A stretch of 64,000 bases of DNA from JAGVSZ01 sp963716855 (GCA_963716855.1 CAVQUV010000002.1:124001-188000), one strand, 5' to 3'; positions 8,731 to 18,310 are shown, numbered from the stretch's first letter. Numbers and translations: made by a program. The notes: generated by a model from the sequence alone, not told the origin.

Positions 8731-9463
8731 GCTCGGGATGAGAGCGCCCGCCTCGCTGCTGCCGCTCGCGCTCGAGCACGTGTGCTTCGAGGCGGGGGGG
8801 CGGCGGATCATCGACGACGTCTCGCTCGTCATCGAGGGCGGCTCACGGACGGTCATCCTGGGGCCGAACGGCGCCGGGAAGAGCGTGCTGCTGCGCCTCT
8901 GCCACGGACTGCTGGCGCCGACCGCGGGGCGAATCGGCTGGAACAGCCATGAGCGCCGCAACGGCGCGCGCAAGCAGGCCATGGTCTTCCAGCGGCCGGT
9001 GATGCTGCGCCGCTCCGCGCTCGCGAACGTGGCGTTCGGACTGAAGGTGGCCGGCGTCGGTGCAGCCGCGCGCGATTCTCGAGCGCGGGTTGCGCTCGAG
9101 CGGATGGGACTCACGCATCTGGCGGAGCGTCCGGCGCGCGTCCTCTCCGGTGGCGAGCAGCAGCGGCTTGCGCTCGCGCGCGCGTGGGCGCTCAACCCGG
9201 AAGTGCTGTTCCTCGACGAGCCGACCGCCAACCTCGACCCGGGGGCCACTCACGAGATCGAGGCGGCGATCGCGGCGATCCACGCGGGCGGCACCAAAAT
9301 CGTGATGGTGACCCACAACCTCGGACAGGCGCGCCGGCTGGCCGACGAGGTCCTGTTTCTGCATAACGGGCGCGTCGCGGAGCGCGCGCCCGCGGATCGA
9401 TTCTTCGCCGGTCCCGCGACGCCCGAGGCCGCCGCCTTCTTGAAAGGAGAACTGCTGTGGTAA
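8723..9463 (+). CDS. tupC: tungstate ABC transporter, ATPase
   Basis: This is a 246-residue ABC ATPase. The Walker A motif is GPNGAGKS near residue 49, the signature is LSGGEQQR, and Walker B is VLFLDEPTANLDP. An H-loop histidine is in VTHNLGQ. It energises uptake through TupB. It overlaps tupB at the 5' end and tupA at the 3' end, so all three are translationally coupled. Confidence 0.88.
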   Translation: MDELGMRAPASLLPLALEHVCFEAGGRRIIDDVSLVIEGGSRTVILGPNGAGKSVLLRLCHGLLAPTAGRIGWNSHERRNGARKQAMVFQRPVMLRRSALANVAFGLKVAGVGAAARDSRARVALERMGLTHLAERPARVLSGGEQQRLALARAWALNPEVLFLDEPTANLDPGATHEIEAAIAAIHAGGTKIVMVTHNLGQARRLADEVLFLHNGRVAERAPADRFFAGPATPEAAAFLKGELLW

Positions 9464-10284
9464 CGACCCGTCGCTTCATCCTCGCCGCACTGATCGCCGC
9501 GGCTGCCGCACTCGCGGTACCTGCGCAGGCGCAGGAGAAATTCATCACGGTCGCCTCGACCACCTCGACCGAGCAATCCGGCCTGTTCGGCTTCATCCTG
9601 CCGATCTTCCAGAAGAGCACCGGCATCCAGGTCCGCGTGGTCGCCCTCGGAACGGGACAGGCGCTCGACATGGCGCGGCGCGGCGACGCCGACGTCGTCT
9701 TCGTGCACGACGAGGCCGCGGAGCGCAAGTTCGTCGCCGAGGGCCAGGGCGTCGAGCGCAAGGAGGTCATGTACAACGACTTCGTGCTGATCGGGCCGAA
9801 GGGTGATCCGGCGAAAGTGGCCGGAGGGAAGGACATCACCGCCGCGCTCAAGAAGGTTCAGGGGGCCCAGGCACCGTTCGTCTCGCGCGGCGACAAGAGC
9901 GGCACGCATGCCGCCGAGCTGCGGCTGTGGAAGGACGCCGGGATCGACATCGCCGCGCAGAAAGGGCCGTGGTACCGCGAGACCGGGTCGGGGATGGGGC
10001 CGGCGCTCAACACCGCCTCCTCGATGAATGCCTACGTCCTCGCCGACCGCGGGACGTGGCTGTCGTTCAAGAATCGCGGCGATCTGACCATCCTCGTGGA
10101 GGGCGACAAGCGCCTCTTCAACCAGTACGGCGTGATGCTCGTGAACCCCGCCAAGCACCCGCACGTCAAGAAGGATCTCGGCCAGACGTTCGTGGACTGG
10201 GTCGTGTCGCCCGACGGCCAGCGCGCGATCGCGCAGTACACGATCGGCGGGCAGCAGCTCTTCTTCCCGAACGCCAAGAAGTAG
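9457..10284 (+). CDS. tupA: tungstate-binding periplasmic protein
   Basis: This is a 275-residue secreted binding protein with a signal peptide ending near AVPAQAQ. The mature start FITVASTTSTEQSGLFGFIL has the TTST stretch typical of TupA. The hinge block RRGDADVVFVHDEAAERKFV and the SRGDKSGTHAAELRLW block are also typical. It captures tungstate for TupBC. The GTG start overlaps the tupC stop. A remnant of another binding-protein C-terminus follows directly. Confidence 0.88.
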   Translation: MVTTRRFILAALIAAAAALAVPAQAQEKFITVASTTSTEQSGLFGFILPIFQKSTGIQVRVVALGTGQALDMARRGDADVVFVHDEAAERKFVAEGQGVERKEVMYNDFVLIGPKGDPAKVAGGKDITAALKKVQGAQAPFVSRGDKSGTHAAELRLWKDAGIDIAAQKGPWYRETGSGMGPALNTASSMNAYVLADRGTWLSFKNRGDLTILVEGDKRLFNQYGVMLVNPAKHPHVKKDLGQTFVDWVVSPDGQRAIAQYTIGGQQLFFPNAKK

Positions 10285-10285
10285 G

Positions 10286-10408
10286 CGCGTCGGCGAGTTC
10301 CTGCTCTCGGCCGAGGCGCAGGCGCTCATGCGCGACTTCGGCAAGACACGGTATGGGGAACCGATGTACAACGACGCCGTAGCAACGGCGAAGCAGATCA
10401 AGGATTGA
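10286..10408 (+). pseudogene. C-terminal remnant of a second oxyanion-binding protein
   Basis: Forty codons with no start read VGEFLLSAEAQALMRDFGKT, then RYGEPMYNDAVATAKQIKD and a stop. This is how ModA/TupA-like solute-binding proteins usually end. The intact tupA in front has its own, different ending. The piece begins one base after the tupA stop. It may record a recombination between two binding-protein genes, or a duplication reduced to its tail. Confidence 0.65.
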
Positions 10409-10423
10409 CTTGAGGAGCAGGCA

Positions 10424-10633
10424 ATGAAGCTCTCGGCACGCAACGTTTTCCCCGGCAAGGTGGTCGGCGTCAAACGCGGCCAGACCACGGCGCACGTGAA
10501 GATCGAGATCGCCCCGGGGATCGTCGTCACCTCGGCGATCACGGTGGAGGCGGTCGACGACCTCGCGTTGAAGGTCGGCGACTCCGCGGTCGCCATCATC
10601 AAGGCCTCCGAGGTGATCGTCGGCAAGCCGTGA
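10424..10633 (+). CDS. mop: molbindin (single Mop/TOBE domain protein)
   Basis: This is a 69-residue protein consisting of one Mop domain (MKLSARNVFPGKVVGVKRGQ to KASEVIVGKP). Molbindins assemble as hexamers and bind molybdate or tungstate in the cytoplasm, acting as a store or buffer. An AGGAG site precedes the ATG. It lies between tupA and the MOT1-like permease in the same direction, consistent with a metal-handling operon. Confidence 0.9.
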   Translation: MKLSARNVFPGKVVGVKRGQTTAHVKIEIAPGIVVTSAITVEAVDDLALKVGDSAVAIIKASEVIVGKP

Positions 10634-10649
10634 CCGCCGCAGGGGAACG

Positions 10650-11834
10650 GTGAGCGAGCCCCTCTCGGTCGATCCCCCGGCGAGCGGGGCGGGCGCCGGA
10701 CGGACGCGGAACCGCTTCGACCGCCTGGAGTGGGCCGGCGCGTTCGGCGATCTCGGGACGCTGATTCCGTTCCTCGCCGCCTATATCGTCGTCCTGAAAG
10801 TCGATCCGCTCGGCGTCCTGTTCGCGTTCGGGGCGGCGATGGTGGCCTGCGGGCTCGTCTATCGCACGCCGTTCCCGGTGCAGCCGATGAAGGCCGTGGG
10901 CGCGATCGCCACCGCGCAGGCCGCCCAGACCCTCGTGATCACCCCGCAGGCGGTCTACGTCGCCGCGGTCGCGACGGGGCTCATCTGGCTGGTGATCGGC
11001 CTCACGGGCACCGCTAACCGTGTCGCCGGTCTGTTCGGCCGCCCGATCGTCATCGGTATCGTCCTCGGCCTCGGCGTCGGCTTCATGCTGGAAGGCATCC
11101 GCCTGATGTCCGAGGGCTGGGTGCTGGGCGCGGTCGCGCTCGCGGCCACGCTGCTGCTGCTCGAGAATCGTGCCGTGCCCGCGATGTTCCTGCTGCTCGC
11201 CGGCGGCGCGGTCGTCGCGCTGGTGCAGCAACCGGACCTCGTGCGCCAGCTCGGCGAGCTGCGAATCGCCTTCGCGCTCCCGACCGTCGCGCTCGGCGGC
11301 GTGACGGCGCAGGACCTGCTCGTCGGCGTCGTCTTCCTGGCGCTGCCGCAGGTGCCCCTGACGCTCGGCAACGCGATCATCGCGATAACCGAGGAGAACA
11401 ACCGGCTGTTTGCGGACCGCCCGGTGACCGAGAAGCGCGTGGCGGTGTCGACCGGGCTCATGAACACGCTCGGCGGAATTCTCGGCGCGGTGCCGATGTG
11501 TCACGGCGCCGGCGGGCTGGCCGGGCAGGTGCGCTTCGGCGCGCGCACCGGCGGGGCGCCGATCATCCTCGGTGCCGTCCTGCTCGCCGTGGCGCTGCTG
11601 GCCGCGAGCTCGGTCGAGACGCTGTTGCAGCTGTTCCCGCGTCCGCTGCTCGGGGTGATGCTGTTTCTCGCCGGCGCGCAGCTCGCCCTCGGATCGTGCG
11701 ACTTCAGCAAGGACAAGGGCGAGCGCTTCGTGACCCTCGGCACCGCGGCGTTCGCCGTCTGGAACGTCGGCGCCGCATTCGTATTCGGGGTCGTCGCGTT
11801 GCACCTCTTGCGCCGCGGCCGGATCCGGCTCTGA
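10650..11834 (+). CDS. MOT1-type molybdate/sulfate permease
   Basis: This is a 394-residue integral membrane protein with about ten helices, of the MOT1 branch of the SulP superfamily. The family blocks AGAFGDLGTLIPF and TPFPVQPMKAVGAIATAQ are clear near residues 30-90. A second copy of the pattern occurs as GAVPMCHGAGGLAGQVRFGARTGG. No STAS domain is present, as expected for MOT1. It starts with GTG 16 bases after mop. The context makes molybdate the likely substrate, giving the locus a second kind of importer. Confidence 0.82.
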   Translation: MSEPLSVDPPASGAGAGRTRNRFDRLEWAGAFGDLGTLIPFLAAYIVVLKVDPLGVLFAFGAAMVACGLVYRTPFPVQPMKAVGAIATAQAAQTLVITPQAVYVAAVATGLIWLVIGLTGTANRVAGLFGRPIVIGIVLGLGVGFMLEGIRLMSEGWVLGAVALAATLLLLENRAVPAMFLLLAGGAVVALVQQPDLVRQLGELRIAFALPTVALGGVTAQDLLVGVVFLALPQVPLTLGNAIIAITEENNRLFADRPVTEKRVAVSTGLMNTLGGILGAVPMCHGAGGLAGQVRFGARTGGAPIILGAVLLAVALLAASSVETLLQLFPRPLLGVMLFLAGAQLALGSCDFSKDKGERFVTLGTAAFAVWNVGAAFVFGVVALHLLRRGRIRL

Positions 11835-11836
11835 GC

Positions 11837-12901
11837 ATGGGGGCGAACACGATGGCGGTCGGGCGGCGGAGATTCCTGCTGGGTGCGGCGGGACTCGCCG
11901 TGCCGAGATTCGCGCGCGCCCAGGCGACGCGGTCCGTGGTCGACTCGGCGGGACGCAAGGTCACGCTCCCCGCGCGGGTCGAGCGTGTCTTCGCCGCGGG
12001 CCCGCCGGCGAGCGTCCTCGCTTTTGCGGTTGCGCCAGACAAGCTCCTCGGATGGACGACGCCGTTCCGCGACTACGAGCGGCCGTTCGTTGCCCCGAAG
12101 TACGCCGACCTGCCGACCCTCGGGCGGCTCACCGGGCGCGGGAACACCGCAAACGTGGAGGTGGTGATCGCCGCCCGGCCCGATGTCGTCGTCGACTACG
12201 GCGCGATCTCGCCGATGTATGCCTCGCTCGCCGATCGCGTGCAGGGCCAGACCGGCATTCCCTACGTGCTGCTCGACGGCGACTTCGACCGCATGGCGGA
12301 TTCGATCGAGCAATTCGGCCGGATCGCCGGCGAAGAGAAGCGCGGCGCGGACCTCGCGCGTTATACGCGGGACACGATCGCCGACATCGCGGGGCGGGTG
12401 GCGCGGATACCGCAGGCGCAGCGGCCGCGCGTTTACTATGGCCGCGGCCCGCGCGGGCTGAGCACCGGCCTCGCCGGGTCGATCAACGTCGAGTCGATCG
12501 AGCAGGTCGGCGCCGTAAACGTCGCCGCCGAGCTCGGGCAGGGCGGGCTCGTCCAGGTCTCGATCGAGCAGATCCTGCGCTGGAATCCCGGCGTGATCGT
12601 GACGATCGACCCGACGTTCTTCGCCTCGGTGCAGCGCGACCCGCTCTGGCGCGAGGTTCCTGCGGTAAAGAGCGGGCGGGTCTACCTCGCACCGAATGCG
12701 CCGTTCGGCTGGATCGACTTCCCGCCTTCCATCAATCGCCTGATCGGCCTGCGCTGGCTCTGCCGCGTGCTGTATCCGGAGGCATTCCCGGACGATCTTC
12801 GGCCGCTCGTCCGGGACTTCTACACGCGCATGTATCACCAGGCCCCGACCGAGGCGCAGCTCGACGCGCTGCTCGCGTCGGTGCGCGCCCAGCCGGCCTG
12901 A
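11837..12901 (+). CDS. molA: periplasmic binding protein of a BtuF/MolA-like importer
   Basis: This is a 354-residue class III binding protein with a twin-arginine-like leader (GRRRFLLGAAGLAVPRFARA). The mature part begins SVVDSAGRKVTLPARVERVF, as in siderophore and cobalamin binding proteins. The ligand is not readable. H. influenzae MolBCA is a BtuCDF-type transporter that carries molybdate, and this set lies in a run of Mo/W genes directly before a molybdoenzyme, so molybdate or tungstate is my preferred substrate. Ferric siderophore or cobalamin remain possible. The stop overlaps the molB start. Confidence 0.6.
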   Translation: MGANTMAVGRRRFLLGAAGLAVPRFARAQATRSVVDSAGRKVTLPARVERVFAAGPPASVLAFAVAPDKLLGWTTPFRDYERPFVAPKYADLPTLGRLTGRGNTANVEVVIAARPDVVVDYGAISPMYASLADRVQGQTGIPYVLLDGDFDRMADSIEQFGRIAGEEKRGADLARYTRDTIADIAGRVARIPQAQRPRVYYGRGPRGLSTGLAGSINVESIEQVGAVNVAAELGQGGLVQVSIEQILRWNPGVIVTIDPTFFASVQRDPLWREVPAVKSGRVYLAPNAPFGWIDFPPSINRLIGLRWLCRVLYPEAFPDDLRPLVRDFYTRMYHQAPTEAQLDALLASVRAQPA

Positions 12902-13914
12902 TGGCTGCGCGCACCGCGGTCGTCGCAGCCGGCGCGCTCGCGGCGCTCGGCATGGTGCTCTTCGCGGCATTCGCGATCGGACATTACCCGGTGGCGCCCG
13001 CCGATCTCGTCGCCCTGCTGTGGAGCAGGCTGACCGGCGCGCCGCACGGCCTCCCGGCGACGGTCGAGACCGTGGTGTTCAACGTGCGCGGGCCGCGCGT
13101 GCTGGCCGCGCTGGTCGTGGGGGCGTCGCTCGCCGCCGCCGGCGCGGCCTACCAGAGCCTGTTCCGCAACCCGCTCGTGTCGCCCGACATCCTCGGCGTG
13201 TCCTCCGGGGCGGCCGTCGGTGCGGTGCTGGGGATCTTCCTGTCGCTCAACGTGTTCGCGATCCAGGGGCTCGCGTTCGCTTTCGGCCTGGGCGCGGTTG
13301 CGCTGGTCTACGTCACGGCAGGGGCGGTGCGCGGGCACGACCCGCTGCTCGTCCTGGTGCTCGCGGGCGTGGTCGTCGGCGCGCTCCTCGGCGCGGTCGT
13401 CGCGCTGCTGAAGTACCTGGCCGATCCCTACAACCAGCTCCCGGCGATCACGTTCTGGCTGCTCGGCAGCCTCGCGGCGACGAACCGGGACGACTTCGTG
13501 TCGGCGGCGCCCATGATGCTCGCCGCGCTCGTGCCGTTGTGGCTCCTGCGCTGGCGCATCAACCTGCTCTCCCTCGGCGACGAGGAGGCGAAGGCGCTCG
13601 GCGTGGAGACCACGCGAACGCGCATCGCCGTGATCGCCTGCGCGACGCTGATGACGGCGGCGGCGGTGTCGATCTCGGGGATCGTCGGCTGGATCGGGCT
13701 GGTGATCCCGCACTTCGCGCGATTGCTCGTCGGCCCGGATTTCGCGCGGCTGCTGCCGACCGCGGTGGTCCTCGGCGCGGCGTTCCTGCTCGGGGTCGAT
13801 ACGCTGGCGCGGACCGTGGCGCGCATCGAGATCCCGCTCGGCGTGCTGACCGCGTTCGTGGGGACGCCGCTCTTCCTGTGGCAGCTCGCGGCCGCGCGGC
13901 GGAGCTGGCAGTGA
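12901..13914 (+). CDS. molB: FecCD/BtuC-type permease (MolB-like)
   Basis: This is a 337-residue permease of the FecCD family with about ten helices. Typical blocks are VRGPRVLAALVVGASLAAAG and YQSLFRNPLVSPDILGVSSG near residues 55-100, and SISGIVGWIGLVIPHFARLL near residue 260. It lies between and overlaps its binding protein and ATPase genes. Substrate assignment to molybdate follows the locus, not the sequence. Confidence 0.78.
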   Translation: MAARTAVVAAGALAALGMVLFAAFAIGHYPVAPADLVALLWSRLTGAPHGLPATVETVVFNVRGPRVLAALVVGASLAAAGAAYQSLFRNPLVSPDILGVSSGAAVGAVLGIFLSLNVFAIQGLAFAFGLGAVALVYVTAGAVRGHDPLLVLVLAGVVVGALLGAVVALLKYLADPYNQLPAITFWLLGSLAATNRDDFVSAAPMMLAALVPLWLLRWRINLLSLGDEEAKALGVETTRTRIAVIACATLMTAAAVSISGIVGWIGLVIPHFARLLVGPDFARLLPTAVVLGAAFLLGVDTLARTVARIEIPLGVLTAFVGTPLFLWQLAAARRSWQ

Positions 13915-14705
13915 TGCGGCTCGAGGCGCGCGATCTCGCCTTCGGGTATCCCGGGCACCCGGTGGGGCGCGGCGTCACGCTCGCGTTCGAGGCGGGCGAG
14001 GTCGTGTGCCTCCTCGGGCCGAACGGGGGCGGCAAGACGACGTTCTTCCGGACGCTGCTCGGCCTGCTCGCCCCGCAGGGCGGGGCGGTGCTCGTCGACG
14101 GCCGCGACCTGGCGCGGCTCGCCCGCGCGGACGTCGCGCGTCGCCTGAGCTACGTGCCGCAGGCGCATGCGGGCTACTTCCCGTTCACGGTGCACGACAT
14201 CGTCCTCATGGGGCGCACCGCGCACCTCGGCGTGTTCGCGGCGCCCTCGCGCCACGACCGCGCAGTGGCCGCGGAGGCGATCGCGCGCATGGGCCTGTCG
14301 CACCTCGCCGAGTCCGAGTACACGCGCATCTCCGGCGGCGAGCGCCAGCTCGCGCTGATCGCCCGCGCGCTCGCGCAGGAGGGGCGGATCGTCGTCATGG
14401 ACGAGCCGACCGCGAGCCTCGACTTCGGGAACCAGGTGAAAGTGCTCGAGCAGGTGCGCGCGCTCGCGGCCACGGGCATCGGTGTCGTGATGGCCACGCA
14501 CGATCCCGACCAGGTCTTCCTGTGCGCGGACCGCGTGGCGCTCTTCCACCGCGGCACGCTGCTCTGCGCCGATATCCCCGAGCGGGCAGTGACCGCCGAG
14601 CACCTGCGCCTCGTCTACGGGGTGGACGTGCGGATCGAGACGCTCGCCGACGAGGGCGGGCGCCCCCGGCGCGTCTGCATGCCGCGGTTGCTCGATAGTC
14701 GATAG
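13914..14705 (+). CDS. molC: ABC ATPase of the MolABC-like importer
   Basis: This is a 263-residue ATPase of the FepC/BtuD kind. Walker A is GPNGGGKTT, the signature is ISGGERQLALIARAL, and Walker B is RIVVMDEPTASLDFG. The ATG overlaps the molB stop (TGATG). The operon ends here and is followed by about 165 bases that hold control sites for arrA. Confidence 0.78.
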   Translation: MRLEARDLAFGYPGHPVGRGVTLAFEAGEVVCLLGPNGGGKTTFFRTLLGLLAPQGGAVLVDGRDLARLARADVARRLSYVPQAHAGYFPFTVHDIVLMGRTAHLGVFAAPSRHDRAVAAEAIARMGLSHLAESEYTRISGGERQLALIARALAQEGRIVVMDEPTASLDFGNQVKVLEQVRALAATGIGVVMATHDPDQVFLCADRVALFHRGTLLCADIPERAVTAEHLRLVYGVDVRIETLADEGGRPRRVCMPRLLDSR

Positions 14706-14732
14706 GGCGTCGGCCGGCGCCGCAGGTTGAAT

Positions 14733-14748
14733 GTTACCGGAGCGTTAC
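14733..14748. promoter_or_regulatory. direct repeat upstream of arrA, weak candidate activator site
   Basis: GTTAC occurs twice with an 11-base period (14733-14737 and 14744-14748). Direct repeats with one helical turn of spacing are common for OmpR/PhoB-type response regulators. No such regulator gene is in the window, and a five-base repeat can occur by chance. Confidence 0.25.
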
Positions 14749-14776
14749 AGAATTAGCCGTTTCTGATGTTCCGACG

Positions 14777-14794
14777 TTTTGACTGCCGTCAAAA
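14777..14794. promoter_or_regulatory. FNR/DNR-like box upstream of arrA
   Basis: TTTTGAC and GTCAAAA form a perfect 7-base inverted repeat around TGCC. The core TTGAC-N4-GTCAA is one base per half-site away from the FNR consensus TTGAT-N4-ATCAA and matches some DNR/NNR-type sites. It lies about 80 bases before the arrA start, a suitable place for activation. The same variant core recurs at 40906-40919. Confidence 0.6.
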
Positions 14795-14872
14795 TGTGCG
14801 TTCCCCCGCAGCGCAGCATGGTCTGCAGTAAGTATCCGCTGCATCGCCGTTTTGCGAAGGGGCGCGCACTCG

Positions 14873-17440
14873 ATGAGGTTGACGAGACGGGAGTTCATCA
14901 AGGCGTCGGTCGCAAGTGCGGCGATGCTGACCGCCGGATGCGCCACGCAGCCAGGGACACCAGCGCCATGTCGCTGCGCAAGGCGAAGCCGGCCGGCCCC
15001 GCCAAGGGCGACTGGGTGGCGAGCACCTGCCAGGGCTGCACGCAATGGTGCGCGATCCAGATCTTCGTGCAGGAGGGCCGCGCGGTGCGCGTGCGCGGCA
15101 ATCCCGCTGTCCAAGACCAACCACGGCTACGTCTGCCCGCGCGGCCACCTGATCCCGCAGCAGGTCTACGACCCGGACCGGATCAAGGTGCCGATGAAGC
15201 GGACCAATCCGCAGAAGGGCCGCGGCGTCGACCCGAAGTTCGTGCCGATCAGCTGGGACGAGGCGCTGGACACCGTCGCCGACAAGATGATCGAGCTGCG
15301 CAAGAACAACGAGGCGCACAAGCTCGTCTACATGCGCGGACGCTACTCGCCGACGTCGACCGAACTGCTGTACGGCACGCTGCCGAAGATCTTCGGCACG
15401 ACGAACTACTTCTCGCACAGCGCGATCTGCGCCGAAGCCGAGAAGATGGGGCCCGGCCTCACGCAGGGCTTCTTCGGCTACCGCGACTACGACCTCGAGA
15501 AGACGCAACTGCCTGGTGATCTGGGGCTGCGATCCGCTGGCGTCCAACCGGATGGTGCCGAACACGATCCACCGCTTCGACGAGATCGTCGCGCGCGGCA
15601 CGGTCATCGCCGTCGACCCGCGGCTGTCCAACGTCGGCCGCCAAGGCGCAGGAGTGGCTGCCGATCAAGCCCGGCACCGACGGTGCGCTGGCCGGCGCGA
15701 TCGCCCACGTGCTGCTGACCGAAGGGCTGTGGAACCGGGAGTTCGTCGGCGACTTCAAGGACGGCAGGAACCTGTTCGTCGCCGGCAAGACCGTCGACGA
15801 AGCCGCCTTCGTCGAGAAGGAGACATCCGGCCTGGTCAAGTGGTGGAACCTCGAGCTCAAGGACCGGACGCCGGCGTGGGCGGAGAAGGAAACGCTGATC
15901 CCGGCGGCGCAGATCGATCCGCGTCGCTCGCGCGATGGGCAAGGCAGCGCCGAAGATCGTCGTCTGGATGGGCCCCGGCGTGGCGATGAATCCGCGCGGC
16001 ACCTACGCGGCGATGGCGGTGTATGCGCTCAACGGCCTGCTCGGCTCGATCGACGTCGAGGGCGGCGTCTGGCAGAGCAGCAGCGTGCCCGATCGCGCGC
16101 GTTCCCGAAGTCCGACGCCTACCTCGACGACGTCGCAAAGGGCGCGAGCAAGTTCAAGAAGCTCGACGGACGCGGCGCCAAGGACATGCCGGCGATGATG
16201 AACGCGCGGCCCGGCAGCGGCGTGGTCACCAACAACGTCGCCAACGGCATGTTGAAGGACCCCGGTGCGGTCAAGGTGTTCATCGCCATCGTGGGCGAAC
16301 TTCAACTTCTCGTGCACCGGCGCGCAGCGCTGGGACAAGGCGATGGCCAAGGTACCGTTCTTCGTGCACATGGTGACCAACCCGTCGGAGATGACGCAGT
16401 TCGCCGACATCGTGCTGCCCGCGACCTTCAACTCGGCCGAAGGCTGGTCGATCGTCACCAACATGGGCAACGGCTATCGGCTACGCCTCGATCCAGCAGG
16501 GCGCCGTCAAGCGCCTGTGGGACGTCAAGCAGGAAGAGACCGAGGTCGTCTGGCTGCTGGCCGAGAAGCTCAAGGCCAGAAGGGTTTCCCGAATCTGTTC
16601 GACTACTACTCGAAGGAGTTCAAGGATCCCGAAACCGGCAAGGCGCCGACCAACGCGATCGAGTTCTCCGAGATCGCCGCCAAGATCACGCAGCGCTTCG
16701 CTGTGGATGCCGAAGGAGCCGCTCAAGGGCGACGCCCGCTCGCAGGGCTGGGCCGATTTCCGCACGAAGGGCATCTTCAGCGGATCGAAGTACACGCTGA
16801 AGAAGGGCTGGGGCGGCAAGTTCGCGACCGCGACGAAGAAGTTCGAGTTCTACAGCGAGACCGCTGAAGAAGGGCCTCGAGCGAGCACGCGAAGAAGTTC
16901 AACACGACCGTCGACGACATCCTGACGCGTCACCGGCTACGTCGCGCGCGGCGAGGTCGGCCTTCGTGCCGCACTACGAGCCGCCGAAGCGCCACGGCAG
17001 CGTTGCCGAGTACCCGTTCGACTTCATCGACTACAAGTCGCGCCTCAACCGCGAGGGCCGTTCCGCGAACCTCGCCTGGTACCAGGAGTTCAAGAAGGTC
17101 GATCCGGGCGACGTCGTCGTGGGACGACGTGCTGAAGATGAACCCGACCGACGGCGCGAAGCTCGGGCTGAAGACCGGCGACACGGTGAAGGTGACCTCG
17201 CCGGCGGGCGCGATGGTCACCAAGCTCAAGCTCTGGGAAGGGGTGCGGCCCGGCACGGTCACGAAGTGCTACGGGCAGGGTCACTGGGCCTACGGCCGGG
17301 TCGCCGCGGCCAAGGACTACGCGAAAGCGCAGGCGCGCGGCGGCAACAACAACGACATCCTGGTGGACGACTACGACCGCCTGAGCGGCGCGACGGCGCG
17401 CAACGGCGGCTTCACCGGCGTCACGGTCCAGAAGGTCTGA
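14873..17440 (+). CDS. arrA: respiratory arsenate reductase, molybdopterin subunit (many frame breaks)
   Basis: This is the catalytic subunit that reduces arsenate to arsenite in the periplasm. The N-terminus has a twin-arginine leader (TRREFIKASVASAAML). An iron-sulfur motif follows, CQGCTQWC plus the distal Cys in HGYVCPRG. The sequence MRGRYSPTSTELLYG contains the RGRY motif that, as I recall, separates ArrA from ArxA. The span fits about 850 residues, normal for ArrA. Reading needs roughly fifteen frame changes (for example near 15109, 15511, 15639, 16300, 16703, 16962 and 17121), mostly one extra base, with conserved protein on both sides of each. It is followed by arrB. Mo/W uptake genes precede it, and cofactor genes lie about 6.5 kb downstream. 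Confidence 0.82.
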
Positions 17441-17470
17441 GCCCCACTCGCGCATCGACGGAGAAACAAG

Positions 17471-18243
17471 ATGGCAAAACTCGGAATGGTCATCGACCTG
17501 CGCGCGCTGCGTGGGATGCGGCGCCTGCGCATTCGCCTGCAAGGCCGAGAACAACACGCGCAACCGCGCCGGCGGCCAGAGCTACAACTGGGCCGACTTC
17601 CTGATGAAGACCGAGGGCACTTTCCCGAACGTCACGCATTGGGTGATGCCGGTGCTGTGCAACCACTGCACGGAGGCGCCGTGCGTTGCGGCTTGCCCGG
17701 TCACGCCAAAGGCGATGTACAAGACCCCGGAAGGCATCACGATGCACGACGACGAGCTCTGCATCGGCTGCCGGAAGTGCCAGAGCGCGTGCCCGTACAG
17801 CCATCGGACGCTCGGCGACGAGAGCCTCAACGGCGAGGCCTACAGCGTGATCAGCTTCAATCGCCCCGACGCCGACACGCAGCCGCAGTGGACCGACAAG
17901 ACCGCGCTCATACCCGGATGTACGGCGTCCGGCGCCGAAACCGCGCAGCGGGCGGGCGCCACGACCCCGACGTTGAACAAGTGGAATGCGGGCGACGTCG
18001 ATCCGGTGCGCCGGGGCGACGTGGTCGAGAAGTGCACATTTTGCTACCACCGCACGAGCCAAGGGCTGCAGCCCGCGTGCGTCGAGGTCTGCCCGTCGCA
18101 GGCGCGCATCTTCGGCGACCAGGACGATCCAAATTCGGCCATCGCGAAAGTGCTTAAGGCGCAAAAGTCGTTCCGGCTCCAGGAGGACAAGGGAACGAAG
18201 CCGAACGTGCACTATGTCGGCAAATACAGCGCCGCGCGGCTGA
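17471..18243 (+). CDS. arrB: respiratory arsenate reductase, iron-sulfur subunit
   Basis: This is the electron-transfer partner of ArrA, about 256 residues, with four 4Fe-4S cluster motifs. They are CVGCGACAFAC at the N-terminus after a one-base correction near 17505, CNHCTEAPCVAACP, CIGCRKCQSACP, and CTFC paired with ACVEVCP. It has no signal peptide, as expected for a subunit exported with ArrA. The stop at 18241 requires one more frame correction near the end (after KYSAAR). It is 30 bases behind arrA. No ArrC-type membrane anchor follows, so a NapC/CymA-like or other quinol oxidase must supply electrons. Confidence 0.85.
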
Positions 18244-18310
18244 GCTGCGGCCGAGAGCGAAAGAGCCGGGGGCGGTCCAGTCTGCCCCCTTTGTTCTGGC
18301 AAGGAAGCCG

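Noticed and set aside
11837..14705. Ferric-siderophore uptake operon
   Set aside because: The family also carries siderophores, but no TonB-dependent receptor or siderophore gene is near, and the set is embedded between Mo/W transport genes and a molybdoenzyme. It is kept as an alternative in the entries.
14873..17440. Programmed ribosomal frameshifting in arrA
   Set aside because: There are about fifteen breaks, mostly without slippery heptamers, and some require different directions. The same pattern affects unrelated neighbours, so recoding is not credible.
14873..17440. Identification of the molybdoenzyme as arsenite oxidase ArxA
   Set aside because: The diagnostic segment reads MRGRYSPTS, matching the RGRY form associated with ArrA, not the GRGWG form of ArxA as I recall it. 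The gene is also followed by arrB and a TorD-type chaperone in the arr order. A tree would be decisive.
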